A DNA stretch of 64,000 nt from Chrysopilus asiliformis (lineage: Eukaryota; Arthropoda; Insecta; Diptera; Rhagionidae): positions 89,555,848 through 89,619,847 of the forward strand of contig OZ035960.1 in NCBI GenBank assembly GCA_964034945.1. Reading direction: 5' to 3'. A program made the position numbers and the translations under genes. Shown here in pieces: positions 22,501-32,939 of the stretch. Position 1 is the stretch's first letter, and every line of letters starts with the position of its first letter. The notes beneath the pieces are model-generated. The model saw only the letters and a list, made by a program, of their open reading frames with translations, was not told where the DNA came from and searched no databases.

Positions 22501-23830
22501 TATTTAGATTATAAATAAGAAAAAAAATGGTTGTATTTTTTTACAGTAAAAAATAGGCTTACTTTTTAAAAAAAAAACGATCCAGAGTAAGTGGGAAATT
22601 TCATCGAGTTCAATCGCAACTAACTTCACGTTGGTAGCATCAGTAGGCAAAAAAAAACCGCTAAAACCGAAAAAAAATTTTTGGGCGCTATGTGTCAAAA
22701 ATAAAAGCGAGGTAAATATTTATTCTACAATATTTTAGTTTTTATGGTTTTATCTCACTTTTATTTCTGACCCACAGCGCCCCAAAAATTATTTTTTTTC
22801 CTTTTTTCAACACAATTTTTTTTATTTCTATTTTTTTTTAATTTAATTTATTTTTCTCTTATTTTTTTCATATTTCTTTGTTATTTATTTTTTTCATATT
22901 TTTTTTTTATTCTTTTTAGTCATTTTGTATTCGTTTAGTATGACTATAAAATCCAAAATGACGGCTGTTCGCAACGCTTGTTTATATTTTTTAGTCTTCG
23001 AATATATATCCTTGCTTTCGAGATAATCTTAAGGACTTTTTGACTCCAAAATCGGATTCATCGACCCTAAAAACCCCGGATGAGATTTTCTCCGGATTTT
23101 TTTTTTGTTGAAAGATAACCACGTCATCCTTTCAGGACCTTCCGTGATCCTTACAGACTTCTTTAACGCCCGCCGTACAGTTCAGCTAAGCTATGCGAAC
23201 GAGCCTAGCTATAGTTACATAGCTTAGCTGGGTTAGCTCACCTCGTTGCATACCACTTGAGCTAAGCTACGCGGCGATATTTTCGGCAATTGGCACTTAC
23301 ACATTTATGTCCACAAAATACTACACTTTTGCAAACACCGATTCTACACTGTATAACGCCGAAAGTGTGTATATGTGAGTGTCAGCGATGCCAGCGAAGT
23401 AGTTCGCGTAGTTGAAGTCTGAACTACGCGAGCGAGCTTAGCCCATGACTAGGCGACGTAGTTTCATAGTTTCGCTGAAGTGTGCGGTCACCAATGTAAA
23501 TGCTAAGGATTTTACTTTCATCGAGAAACTTAGCTCACGTAGTTGAGCTCGCTTAGCTCAAGTGTGCGACGGGGGTAATGCAGGAATCGAATTCAGCGAC
23601 CCCTAAAATGCGCAGATGAGATTTTTTTCCGGAAAACTTTTGGAAAAGAATAATCACGTTATCCTTACAAATACGAAGTAGTGAAAATATTGTATTGTCA
23701 TCGGACTTACGTATGTGTACAAAATTTCAAGTCAATCGGATGAGTGGAAGTCGGTCAAAGTTAGATTGCAAGATTTGACCCCGACAGATCGATGCGATGG
23801 CAAGTAAAATAAAAGCTTTTAGAAACTCAT
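22500..23830. repeat. Family E dispersed repeat, copy 3, interrupted by a MITE
   Basis: It has the hairpin at 22682-22783 and T-rich tracts. A module ending 'cttacagacttctttaa' is cut at 23166 and resumes at 23576 with 'taatgcaggaatcgaattc'. The uninterrupted counterpart at 20450-20480 shows the empty site. The tail at 23770-23820 resembles those of the other copies. Confidence 0.7.
23167..23575. mobile_element. PIF/Harbinger-like MITE with TAA duplication
   Basis: The imperfect inverted ends are CGCCCGCCGTACAGTTCAGC and GCTCAAGTGTGCGACGGGGG. TAA lies on both sides (23164-23166, 23576-23578). Subterminal DNA is full of AGCTTAGCTC and GAGCTAAGCTACG repeats in both orientations. No coding capacity is seen. 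The empty site in family E supports the borders. Confidence 0.85.
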
Positions 23831-24084
23831 TAGATTGATTTCTGAAGAATGAACACCGACTACAGCTACCACCGCAAATCGCCTTTACAAAAAGGTCCTT
23901 TTGCACGTTTACAAAAACAGCGTCTAAAACTGTATGAAAAATATAAGAAAAGCTACAAAAGTCAGAGACTAATGGTGAAATACTATATATGAGGACGAAC
24001 AAAATTTTTGTTGAGAAAATGTATTTGTTATGTTGGAAGAGTGGGGCGGGCGGTGGGGGGGGGAGGTATAAGAGCATAAAGAAC

Positions 24085-24200
24085 AAAATAAAATAAATAT
24101 TAATCTCGCTTTTATTTCTGATACACAGTGCCCAAAAAAAAAATTTTTTTTAATGCATTTTAAAAAAAAAGCCTTAAAATTTTTTTTTTTTTGATTTTTT
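24085..24200 (+). repeat. Family E fragment with half of the hairpin
   Basis: AATCTCGCTTTTATTTCTGA and the following 'tacacagtgccc' match the right arms of the complete family E hairpins. The left arm is absent. Confidence 0.6.
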
Positions 24201-24209
24201 TTGCCGAAG

Positions 24210-25161
24210 GAGGTGGAATTGGAGTTAAATCTTATAGACTTACACGAGTCGTAAGCGGATTCGATTATTCTAAAATTTCAGGAGACGCATTTGGGGTTGG
24301 AGTCGGGGTTGAAGGTTGATCTACCGACTTCCCAGCCCTGTTTGCGGCACTTTCTTCACTCTGTTTTGAAACATATTTTTTTCCTGACAATTTTTTTTAC
24401 TCCCAAATAATTTGTTTAGGGAAAATTATGCAATGCAATTTTACTTGATAGATTTAGCCTTAGAAAAAAAACTACCTATATAAGTCAAAAAAATGTTGTT
24501 GCAAAACTCCAAATCTAATAGTGCACAAATACATCAGAAACATTTCAAAATTCCCCCGAAACATCTCAAATCACGTAAACCATTAACGAGCCTTCGAGTT
24601 ACATGAAAATATTACACGTACGTACTTTCACCAAATCTCTGCAGATTGATTTTTGCAACCGAACCGTAAAAAAAAACAGGAAACATCAAACCGCATATTG
24701 TTCAACACTCGTAACTATGAATCCCAGCAGGATCCCATCCGTATGTGATCGGGTAAATATTTTGATCTGTTTGAAATTTTCCCATTCCAATTACCCACAT
24801 CGGAATTTATATCGGTAGACGGAATCCAATTGAAATCCTCATAAATTTCTCCCAAAACCCCGTTTCGACTTCTTCATTCTCACCCTAGAGTAAAAATATT
24901 TTGATTCGTCTCTGATCCTGTATTTTGTTTCATGACGTCGAGGGGGGTTTTTTTTGAGATTCACTCACCTGAAGGATGTTTTTACTTTGTTCATGCGTTC
25001 ATACGGATTTACATCTCGCTTGATTATCCTTCGTTTTTATGTCTTCTTTTCTCACCTGATTTTCATTTTTTTTTCACCTCGTTGCTTCCTTATTCAGCAT
25101 TTTTCTCGCATTTTTATTTACTTTTTTTCTAATTTTTTTTATATATATGTTTTTATTCCAG
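24210..25161. other. Non-repetitive sequence upstream of the first visible dystrophin exon
   Basis: Only 24220-24350 resembles a repeat (see 5850-5975). The last 100 bp before 25162 are strongly T-rich and serve as a polypyrimidine tract. I found no further exon here. Confidence 0.4.
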
Positions 25162-25268
25162 ATAAGACAAAGGAGACCGCCTATGTTCCCGGTTCATTTA
25201 CAGCAAAAACAAAACCGAACCTCATCCCATCCACGTTAGCTGGCAGCTTTGATAAATCGATTTTACAG
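25162..25268 (+). CDS. Dys: Dystrophin gene, internal exon (linker before spectrin-like repeat)
   Basis: This is a 107-bp exon between a T-rich tract ending in CAG (25159-25161) and a GTGAGA donor at 25269. The first two bases complete a codon begun in an unseen upstream exon; the remaining 35 codons are open and begin KTKETAYVPGSF. It ends on a codon boundary, exactly in phase with the exon at 25547. The peptide is polar and rich in Pro, Ser, Thr and Lys, as expected of a linker ahead of a rod repeat. I do not recognise it by itself; the dystrophin assignment comes from the two downstream exons. It could also be an alternatively used exon. The upstream exon must end one base into a codon, and I found no convincing candidate for it in the window. 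Confidence 0.7.
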
Positions 25269-25546
25269 GTGAGAATTTATGAGAAAATTTAATATCCTAA
25301 TGTTATTAAATCCAATAGGATAGCATATATACGTGTATAACGAATTCTCACTTGTCGTCTTATCTGATGAGTAAATCTTATTGTTATAAAATATGGTTTT
25401 GTTTTTACAACATTTTGTAGCCTCTTATGTTTCGATGGTGTAGGTTTTATTAGCTTACATGTCACACTGTCATGTTTTTTGATTGATTTTTCAGCATTTC
25501 CTTTTATGGTAAAGATTTTAATTTGTTTTTCGTTTCTCTTTGAAAG

Positions 25547-25645
25547 ATTTCGGATTGGTTGAATTTGGAACGCAACATGATTAAGGCACAAAGTATCGCA
25601 ATTGGGGATGTTGACGCCATTCGGGCAGCCATCGAAAAGCAAAGG
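25547..25645 (+). CDS. Dys: Dystrophin gene, exon encoding the start of a spectrin-like repeat
   Basis: This 99-bp exon (33 codons) has a pyrimidine-rich acceptor ending AAAG and a consensus GTAAGT donor at 25646. It starts and ends on codon boundaries. The peptide begins ISDWLNLERNMIKAQ and contains GDVDAI and IEKQR. The order DWL, IK.Q, GD(V/L)-acidic-x-I, I.KQ matches helix A and early helix B of a late rod-domain spectrin repeat of animal dystrophin as I recall it. Dystrophin links actin to the membrane dystroglycan complex in muscle and nerve; the rod repeats are the spacer. The intron to the previous exon is only 278 bp, while the next is about 8.5 kb. Other spectrin-family proteins are possible, but the combined match with the next exon favours dystrophin. 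Confidence 0.82.
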
Positions 25646-25804
25646 GTAAGTCCGAATTAATATTTATGAGATATGTAAAAAATCGTAAACCTGAAATAAT
25701 CACAGGTAATGCTTGTATTAATTGGAAAAAAAATATGATTTTAAGGTAAAAAAAATTTGCAAGAGTTCAGTTTAGCGCCAATGACGCTACAAATTTTTCC
25801 TTAA

Positions 25805-26032
25805 CCCTATTCCTGTCAGGCTGTGAATTTCGAACCAATATAGATGATTTAATACATGTTTTAACGCAAAATCAATTTAACAAAAAAACATAAAATTTAT
25901 TCTATATAACAGTAGCGTAGTGACCAATAATAAAATACATTAAATTGATTTTGCGTTAAAACATGTATTAAATCATCTATATTGGTTCGAAATTGAATAG
26001 TGACTCACAGTCACAGCCTGACAGGAATAGGG
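25805..26032. mobile_element. piggyBac-like MITE with TTAA duplication
   Basis: TTAA flanks both sides (25801-25804, 26033-26036), and the ends read CCCTATTCCTGTCAGGC and its complement. Most of the 228 bp is inverted-repeat: the inner arms, containing ATTGATTTTGCGTTAAAACA, are complementary, with a small extra 'gtgactcacagt' segment in the right arm. No transposase is present. Confidence 0.88.
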
Positions 26033-26958
26033 TTAATAGAGGGGGAAGTAGCCCCTACCCGAAATGGGTATTTTTAGCCGTCGCTCACCCCCTTGCCCCT
26101 TCCAGAGGTCTACAAACTTTGTATGAAACTTTTTTCCAATGACACTGCTTATTGATAGGGGGGCGTGTGGTACCTCAAATGAAAGGTATTGAAGAGTACA
26201 CTCCAAAAATATATAGCATGATAATATCCGCCCCCTCACCCTTCGATTTATACCCCATTGAAAAAAAAAAGTGGAATTATGAAATGTGAGGAAAGACGGA
26301 TTTTTTTTCACCAAAAACTGCGCTCACCACTCACCAGAAAAAAGTTTCATACAAAGTTCTAGGACCTCTAGTGCGGGCGAGCGACGGCTAAAAATACCTA
26401 TTTTGGATAGGGGATACTTCTCTCTACCCCTCCCTATAAACGAAAAAAAGTAGCGTCATTGTCGCTCAACTAAACTTTAGCCAAAATTTTTGATCAATTT
26501 GACTTGGCATAATTAAAATTGTCGGGTAAGAATAATTTCATCTCGCACATGGGGATAGTTCCGGATTTACGTACAAGGAGAAAAATGTTGTTTCTTACTT
26601 TACGAAACATGTGACTAAACCTATTAAAATGTGTGAAAATTTTCGGTTACTAGTATTCAGTAACATTTTTCTTAAATACGGTATCGGATTTTATGAATCA
26701 GACCACGGGTTACTCAAATCAAGAAACTTGCCATTTTTACCAAAATCATATTTGTTGTGTCAACATCATCTCGTTTCTTTACTGAAATCAAGAAAATTTT
26801 GTCTTGAATTTACTAACATTTTCTATAAAATCGTCAACGGTTTTGGTCCGGTATTTAGTAACATTTTTCTTGAATTAAGAAACCTTTGTGCACCGTGGAA
26901 TTTTCGGTTACTAGAATCAAGAAACATGTTTCTAAATTTCAACTCCTTTATGAATATT

Positions 26959-27611
26959 GGGTGCATTCAGCGACCCGAGCCGCTCTGGAGCGGCTCAGTA
27001 TGTGTCACAAAACCGCTCAGCTGAGCCGCTCACTGTTTACTGAATGCACCGCTACTGAGTCGCGCACATAAAACTGTCAAAATATTCGAGGTTATAGTGG
27101 AAGATGGACCGAGATATAAATATTTCCACAATATTCGGTATTTGCGCGTCAGATATGTTAAAATTGGAGTCCATCGCAATGTTGGTTGACGAATGTAATA
27201 CTCATTTTGAAGTAACCTCAATTCGAAGTTCGAAGCCTGAAAGAAACCTAGATTATTTTGAGATGACTATACCGAAGTACCGAAGTACACTCCCGAACTC
27301 TTTCGCCAACATTTTCCGCAACGCCGACTATTTCCATTCCCGTTTGCTCAGCAAGAACTTCCATGAGACTTCCCGTATTATAAATAACATAAATAATCAC
27401 AAATATTATAAATAACACCATCTATTTCCGTCGTCATTTTTACACATGAATTGAGGTTATGTAATTCTTCATTTGACATTTGCTTAGCTACTGAGCGGAG
27501 TTTTTTCACGCTTAAAAAAATGTAAGCTGCTCAGTTGAGCCGCTCTGTAGCGATTGCCTTCAGTAACTGAGCACCTTTTCGCTTTCAGGTCGCTGAATGC
27601 TGAATGCACCC
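26959..27611. mobile_element. Nested DNA transposon with GGGTGCATTCAGCGACC ends
   Basis: The inverted ends are GGGTGCATTCAGCGACC and GGTCGCTGAATGC followed by a second TGAATGCACCC. ATT occurs on both sides (26956-26958, 27612-27614). Subterminal blocks repeat GAGCCGCTC and CAGTTACTGAGC in both orientations. A 103-codon frame at 27104-27415 (+), starting MDRDINISTIFGI, carries no motif that I recognise. The superfamily is uncertain; a 3-bp duplication suggests PIF/Harbinger. Confidence 0.72.
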
Positions 27612-27730
27612 ATTGGTTACTAGAATCAAGGAAATATTGTTTTAAATTTAGTAACAAACATCAATAAAGTTTTCGGTTACTGAAATCAATAAATATATTT
27701 CTTAATTTCAGCTGCTTAATTAAGTTGGCC

Positions 27731-28225
27731 CTCCATTACCATGACTTTTCCCAACTGCAAAAAAATAGAGACACATTTATGTGAAGATACCTTGGGGAGA
27801 AAGGGAGATAAGAATCAACTGCAAAAATTTGTCGGCAACTGCAAAAATAAGTTCCCCTCTTTTTTTATGGCGATTTTATGGTTGCAGTTGACGGACTTGA
27901 ACTTTTTCATAGCGATTTCTACTACAATCACACATTGTCCCTGTAAGTCAATAGTGAGCACAGACACATACAAAGTGCTTTTATAGCGTAGCTGTCATTT
28001 TTCATGTAGTTCAAACACACACATGCAGCTGAATAGCTTTATTTCTATGCTAATTTGAACCTTATATTCATAGCATAAGGTGTGATATGATTGCTATAAA
28101 GTTGTTAAACTGGAAGGGAAAGCGTTTATACTTGTATTCAGTCATTCCTATTTAGATCTATATAAGTCTATCTTGCTCTAGTTTTCTGCATTTTTTTTGC
28201 AGTTACAGAAGTCATGGTAATGGAG
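27731..28225. mobile_element. Nested MITE with CTCCATTACCATGACTT ends
   Basis: CTCCATTACCATGACTT at 27731 faces AAGTCATGGTAATGGAG ending at 28225. Further matched AACTGCAAAAA and TTTTTGCAGTT blocks lie inside. I could not fix a target duplication. It interrupts the tandem pattern of the surrounding MITE. Confidence 0.65.
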
Positions 28226-28561
28226 ATCCTCCTTTAAGCATCTCAGGTTACTAGAATCAAGAAAATATATTCTAAATGTTTTTTTTAATATTTTTAATAT
28301 TTAAAAAAAAACTATGAAAAAAAAGTGGTTGAAAATTAAAAAAAAACTACTATTATCCGCAACGGATTTATAGACACAATTTTAAGAGACATGTTTCTTG
28401 ATTCCCGTAACCAATTTTTAAACAGTGGCCGAAATTAACAAACATATTTCTTAATTTAAGTAAAAATCGGTTTAAAAAGAAGTATCTACCCTTTTCTCAA
28501 TATAAGTAAAAAAATGTTACTAAATTGTTTCTCAAATCGAGTGACATTTTTCTCCGTGTAT

Positions 28562-28760
28562 GTTGTCTCGGCGTTCCAGAAACTAAACTCTGTCCCGGAT
28601 TTTTCATCTCAATGTTTTGATTTATTCAACAATAGACTTTGGCTAGGCATGGCTTCAAAAACATTTTTTTCGCGGACAATTTTTCACAAAGAGCACATGT
28701 GTCTAAAAAAAATTGGCCCGCGGAGCATGCCTCTGTGTTGGTATTTTTGCAATTTCAGTG
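28562..28760 (+). repeat. Family G dispersed repeat, copy 2
   Basis: Blocks 'gttgtctcggcgttccagaa' and 'tgtcccggatttttc', followed by 'ttcgcggacaatttttcaca' and 'ggcccgcggagcatg', match the order of blocks at 15508-15780. Confidence 0.5.
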
Positions 28761-28814
28761 TAGAAAATGAGTTGTAAATTATTCTATAAATAAAATAAAG
28801 CTATTGTAAAATTA

Positions 28815-29310
28815 CGTTTCAGTTAGATAACTTTCGAAATGATTGAGCTAGAGACGTGAAATTTTGTACAGGCGCGTTTCTCGTAAATGGCCAGGCTAAG
28901 TTCTTGAACGGGCAATATAGGAGCATTCTTCCCTCCCTCTTCCATACAAACGCAACGTATTTTTACAATTTTCTCGAAAACAGTGAGTCGTATTGAAAAA
29001 TTTATAGAGATGAAATGTGTTTAGAAATAGATTCTACATAACTCATCCATACATCAAAATCCAATCGAACCACTTCCCGCTCTCCCATACAAATTGAATA
29101 ATTTCTCGAAAACGGTGAGTCTTAAAAAATTCATGAAGGTAAAATATGTTTAGAATATGATTTCACATAACTGTCCCATACATCAAAGTCCAATTGGACT
29201 ACTCCTTTCCCTCTCTCCTGTACAAATGAATTTTTAAAAATAAACATGTTGCCTGTCCTCATATAGAGTATTTGACGATTGTCCCTGGCAATTGCAGCTT
29301 TTCTTATGTT
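28815..29310 (-). repeat. Family B dispersed repeat, inverted copy
   Basis: On the - strand it contains TTGCCAGGGACAATCGTCAA near its start, then three modules with 'ggagagggaaaggagtagtc', 'gatttcacat' and 'gactcaccgttttcga'. These are equivalent to those at 32990-33600. Confidence 0.65.
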
Positions 29311-29850
29311 TAAATCTAAACTTCCACCGTGTTGTCTATACCTTTTCATTTCAGAATGCTTAAATTTTCCATAAAATTCATTATTTTTACGATACTTCGA
29401 AATGAATCATAAAACAAAAGACACAAGAATGGCAACACATAAGATTCTAGAAAAGTTTCCTTTGTTTCTCAACGACCACGGCCTTGTTTAAGGATATTTT
29501 GAATTCATTGCAGTTTGTTTCCTACAAAGTATCTAACGGCAAAGATAAAGTTTTGGGTGCATGAGTACATCTGATATTTTGAGGACCATTCAACGATAAA
29601 CGTGTGTCTTTTAAACCGCAAAATGTTATTCTCTTATAGAAAGCTACAATTTATGTAAACTGTTTATGTGCAGAGGTGCAGTTTTCCTACTCTAATTTAG
29701 ATTTTTCTTATGTTGTATAGTTAAGACTGTTGATTGTTGGTTTTAATATCATTATAAATAGTTTTCATATCTTTTTCATTTCACCAATTTTTTTTAAGTA
29801 AATATGTCAGTTTTAAGGACGTCCACATAAAAAAGTTTTGGTTAGACAGG

Positions 29851-30130
29851 GTGATTATACGTCCTGGATTAGTAACAGGATCTAGGCATGATGTTCTGGC
29901 GTCTCAAAAGTTGTACTTTTGTCCCGGACTATTTAATTTAGGGTTTTAGTTTATGTAACAAAAATTAAAAGCATCTTCGCTAGATATGCAAAACATATTC
30001 TAAACATTGTTTTTTTTTCGCCTGCGGCTCCTTTTTCAACGGATTTTCACCCAAGGCACGTATGTGTCAAAAATCTACGACCGCGGCGCATTTCTCGCTC
30101 TTGGACATTCACCATTTCAGTCACGTTTAT
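29851..30130 (+). repeat. Family G dispersed repeat, copy 3
   Basis: 'gattatacgtcctggattag', 'gttctggcgtctcaaaag', 'tgtcccggac', then 'cgcctgcggctcctttttca' and 'accgcggcgcatttctc' appear in the same order as in the other two copies. Confidence 0.5.
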
Positions 30131-30329
30131 TTACAAAACCTGAAAGAGCACAAAAAATGCAGTTACCTTATGAATCTCTTAATGGGCGTTTTGTTTAAAA
30201 TGGATCGTCATAATGAGCGCAGACCTTCTGTTTATAGCTTACCAAATGAACTCTAAAAAAGATCATCGAACGCTAGTTACGAGTGTATAAGTTCGCCGCA
30301 TTGCCGGATATAATGGGATTGATGTTTGA

Positions 30330-30488
30330 CAGATTTATTACCGTTTTTGTACAGTAAAGTTTAGGAATTCCTTCATTCCGCGAACAATTAGACTTTGGAA
30401 CAATTTACCATCCGATGTGTTTCCCCCAGACTATTACCCGCAAAAGTTCAAGGCGTACATAAACCGACATCTCCTTTTGTCCTTCTAA
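30330..30488 (+). pseudogene. 3' end of a non-LTR retrotransposon (LINE) reverse-transcriptase ORF
   Basis: The + frame reads FRNSFIPRTIRLWNNLPSDV, then YPQKFKAYINRHLL, and stops at 30486-30488. The signature (R/K)NSF-PRTI--WN-LP close to the stop is characteristic of the C-terminal tail of arthropod CR1/Jockey-type LINE polymerase ORFs as I know them. An upstream in-frame stop sits near 30327, and there is no trace of the palm or endonuclease domains, so this is a 5'-truncated copy. Truncation from the 5' end is normal for LINEs. The direction matches the dystrophin gene. Confidence 0.72.
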
Positions 30489-30721
30489 CCATCCTGAGTT
30501 GTGCTTCGACATTAAAGGGTTTTCCCCTAAGCACAAATATATCAATGTTAATGTTAAACATTTGACGCACAGCAAAAAATCCTGGAGTATTTTTCAATCC
30601 ACAAATTATATTGACGAAATCTTAATACAATTTTGGATTGGAATTTAATATATGCGAATTATTTAAAATATTTTAGTCTTTTTTGCAATTCTATTTTAAA
30701 CATTTATTAGTATATATACTA

Positions 30722-30790
30722 AATAAGACAGACAGATCGGTCTGTCGGTGTGTCGGTCTGTCTATCAGTCTGTCTGTCTGTCGGTCCGTT
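30722..30790 (+). repeat. Degenerate GTCT/GTCG tetranucleotide tract
   Basis: GACAGACAGATC is followed by repeated GTCTGTCGGTGTGTCG-type units. It precedes a family C/F copy, as comparable tracts do in other families. Confidence 0.75.
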
Positions 30791-31520
30791 TTAGGTATCT
30801 TAAATAGTTCGAGAACGCGATGAGCTAGCGACTTGAAATTGTTTGTAGCACGTTGGCTACCAGCCAAAAAAACGCTTATTCCACTAGTATACACTGGGAA
30901 AAACGCAAAAATCATTTCTGTACTTTGTGAGTCACCGGTGAACACAAGATCAATACAGACAAAAACGAACGAATCGAATAAAATATAACGGAAAAAACTT
31001 ACCGCAACAAATTTTTCACATGAAATATGCTCCACAAAAAAACCCCTCTTTGTACCGCACGAGCGACTGCACTCAACCATGGAACTTGAGAAACTGACGG
31101 TAATGACAATAGTGTATGTACACCGGTGACTCATATTGTCCCTGTCGGTGACACGCTGCGGTCACCGGTGACTCACATGGTAGCCAACGAGTTTTACAAA
31201 AAAATGAATATACCAAAATTTAGATATAAAAGTTTCCACATTTTTTGCATAAACAGTTTTTACGTATCTCTAACGGTTCTCAACATATTTCAAAAAATTA
31301 AGTATTTTGAAAATCTCTCGGAAACTATGCACTTTTGTGCAAAAATGGGCACACCTAGACTTATAGGAAATAAATTTTCTGTATTTTCCTATGATGATTT
31401 TTACATATCTTTAACAGTTCTCAAGATATTTGAAACAATATTCTTTTTTACATATTTTTACGGAAACTAAATATGGAAGAGGAAAGTTTAGTGTTGATCA
31501 CAACTGATATTTTCATGCAA
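30785..31520 (+). repeat. Family C/F dispersed repeat, copy F2, interrupted by a MITE
   Basis: It starts 'ggtatcttaaatagttcgag', compared with 'cgtatcttaaataactctag' in F1. It is cut at 30850, resumes at 31190 and ends in 'gtgttgatcacaactgatat'. Confidence 0.65.
30851..31189. mobile_element. Small MITE with CGTTGGCTACCA ends
   Basis: CGTTGGCTACCA at 30851 faces TGGTAGCCAACG ending at 31189, and the pair splits a family C/F copy. CACCGGTGACTCA occurs twice near the right end and in reverse near 30935. I could not define the target duplication. Confidence 0.6.
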
Positions 31521-31538
31521 AAAAATTCAAAGAAAATA

Positions 31539-32466
31539 CAGGGTGTACCAAAATAACGTTGACAAAGATTTTTGTTTACCATTCTTCAATTTGTTGACAA
31601 AAACAAAATTTAAGACAATGAAGAGTTAATATAGTTTATATGAAAAAATCATGTCTAATTAGATTCAAAGTGGCCGCCCTTAGCGCTGATACAGAGTCTC
31701 AAACATTTCGTGAAATTTTCGGCTACGCGCCGCAGCTCCTCCACTGATATTCGGTCCCACTCCCGACGCAAGGATTGCTTCAGCGAGTCTAAACTTTTGT
31801 GAGGCTTAGCGCAGGCCCTTGCCTCCAAAATTGACCATACGCTGTAATCCATTGGATTAAGATCCGATGAGTACGGCGGCCATTTTCCGGACGTTATGAA
31901 GTCCGGAAAATGGGTCTGGCACCATTCTTGTGTCTTTTTCGCTCTGTAGGCTGGCGCCGAGTCTTGTTGGAATGTCCAGTTCTATTGGGAAAGTGTTGCC
32001 GGGCCCATGGAAGTACAACGGCTTGCAAAATGTTACTTCGGTACACTTCCGTTAGTTTTAACCCCTTGATACACGAAAATGAAGGGTGTTTTTCCACTAC
32101 CACAAATTCCGCCCCATGGTATGATAGATATTGGATTTTGGCGGTGAATGATTACAGCTGACGGTCCGGGGGCTTCTTTTGACCAGCTCTTATCGTTTTG
32201 ACGGTTGTGAGCTTGCTCAATTGTAAACAGTTTCTCATCGGTGAAAAGGATTTTCTCCCAGTTGCTACCGGCGGCGCGGCGTAGAAGTAGCCGGCTTCGC
32301 TGTAAGATAACTGGCTAGGACAAAAAGATAACTGGGTGGACAAAAACAAAATATAACAATTGAAAATGTTGTTCCGAACATGGGGAAACGGAATATAATG
32401 GAGCCAATGCAGTATTTTCGGGCTAGAGTAAAAAATATTTTGTCAACGTAATTTTGGGACACCCTG
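31539..32466 (-). mobile_element. Tc1/mariner-type element (DD37D signature), N-terminally deleted
   Basis: The ends are CAGGGTGTACCAAAATAACG and the complement of CAGGGTGTCCCAAAATTACG, both followed by TTGACAAA. TA is duplicated (31537-31538, 32467-32468). The 928-bp copy is oriented on the - strand and carries a decayed transposase that lacks its DNA-binding part. Confidence 0.85.
31655..32260 (-). pseudogene. Decayed DD37D-type mariner transposase, catalytic domain
   Basis: On the - strand the frames show, in order, KILFTDEKLFTIEQ (first aspartate), then FQQDSAPAYRAKKTQEW (second aspartate), then WPPYSSDLNPMDYSVW (third aspartate). They end LRLCISAKGGHFESN with a stop at 31655. The last two aspartates are in one open frame with 37 residues between them, the DD37D arrangement. 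In-frame stops and a frame change separate the first and second parts, and the N-terminal helix-turn-helix region is missing. It is therefore inactive. Confidence 0.82.
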
Positions 32467-32939
32467 TACTAATGCGAGATTTTACCTAAACATTGTCCTA
32501 CTGAATTCCTACTGTAAAATAAAAATTTCGAAATAATTCCAGTATTCAACTTCGTTCCACAAAAGCTTCCTACGAGAATTCTCGGGCTTCCACAAGATTT
32601 CCCTTTTTCTAAGGCACAAACCGTAGAAAGCTTTTACCTAAAATTTTTCCACGAAAGTTTCCTATTAAAAAGAATCTTGCTTTTTACACATAGATTGAAA
32701 AAAAAATTTTTGTCTTCAAAATTATTTACACATACCGCCGGGTGGCATCCTTGAGAAATTTGTTTGTTGACCATATAGGCTATCATTAGAAACTCATTAT
32801 CACAATTTAATTTCTTTTACTTACGAGTATTTGAGGTTTAAGGAGTATATTTTCTAGCGAGGTGAAAAAATTCTTTTAAACCATTCTCACGCTGTTTAGA
32901 AGATAAACTGTAATTCAACGGAATTTGTTATTACGGTAT

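Larger units (their letters stand above)
26574..28558. mobile_element. MITE with TA duplication carrying two nested MITEs and internal tandem repeats
   Basis: The ends are CAAGGAGAAAAATGTT and GACATTTTTCTCCGTG, with TA on each side (26572-26573, 28559-28560). Its own DNA consists of diverged repeats of 'ggttactagaatcaagaaac' and 'atgtttcttaatttcagtaa'. The DNA at 26959-27611 and 27731-28225 is foreign to this pattern and interrupts it. Confidence 0.7.
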
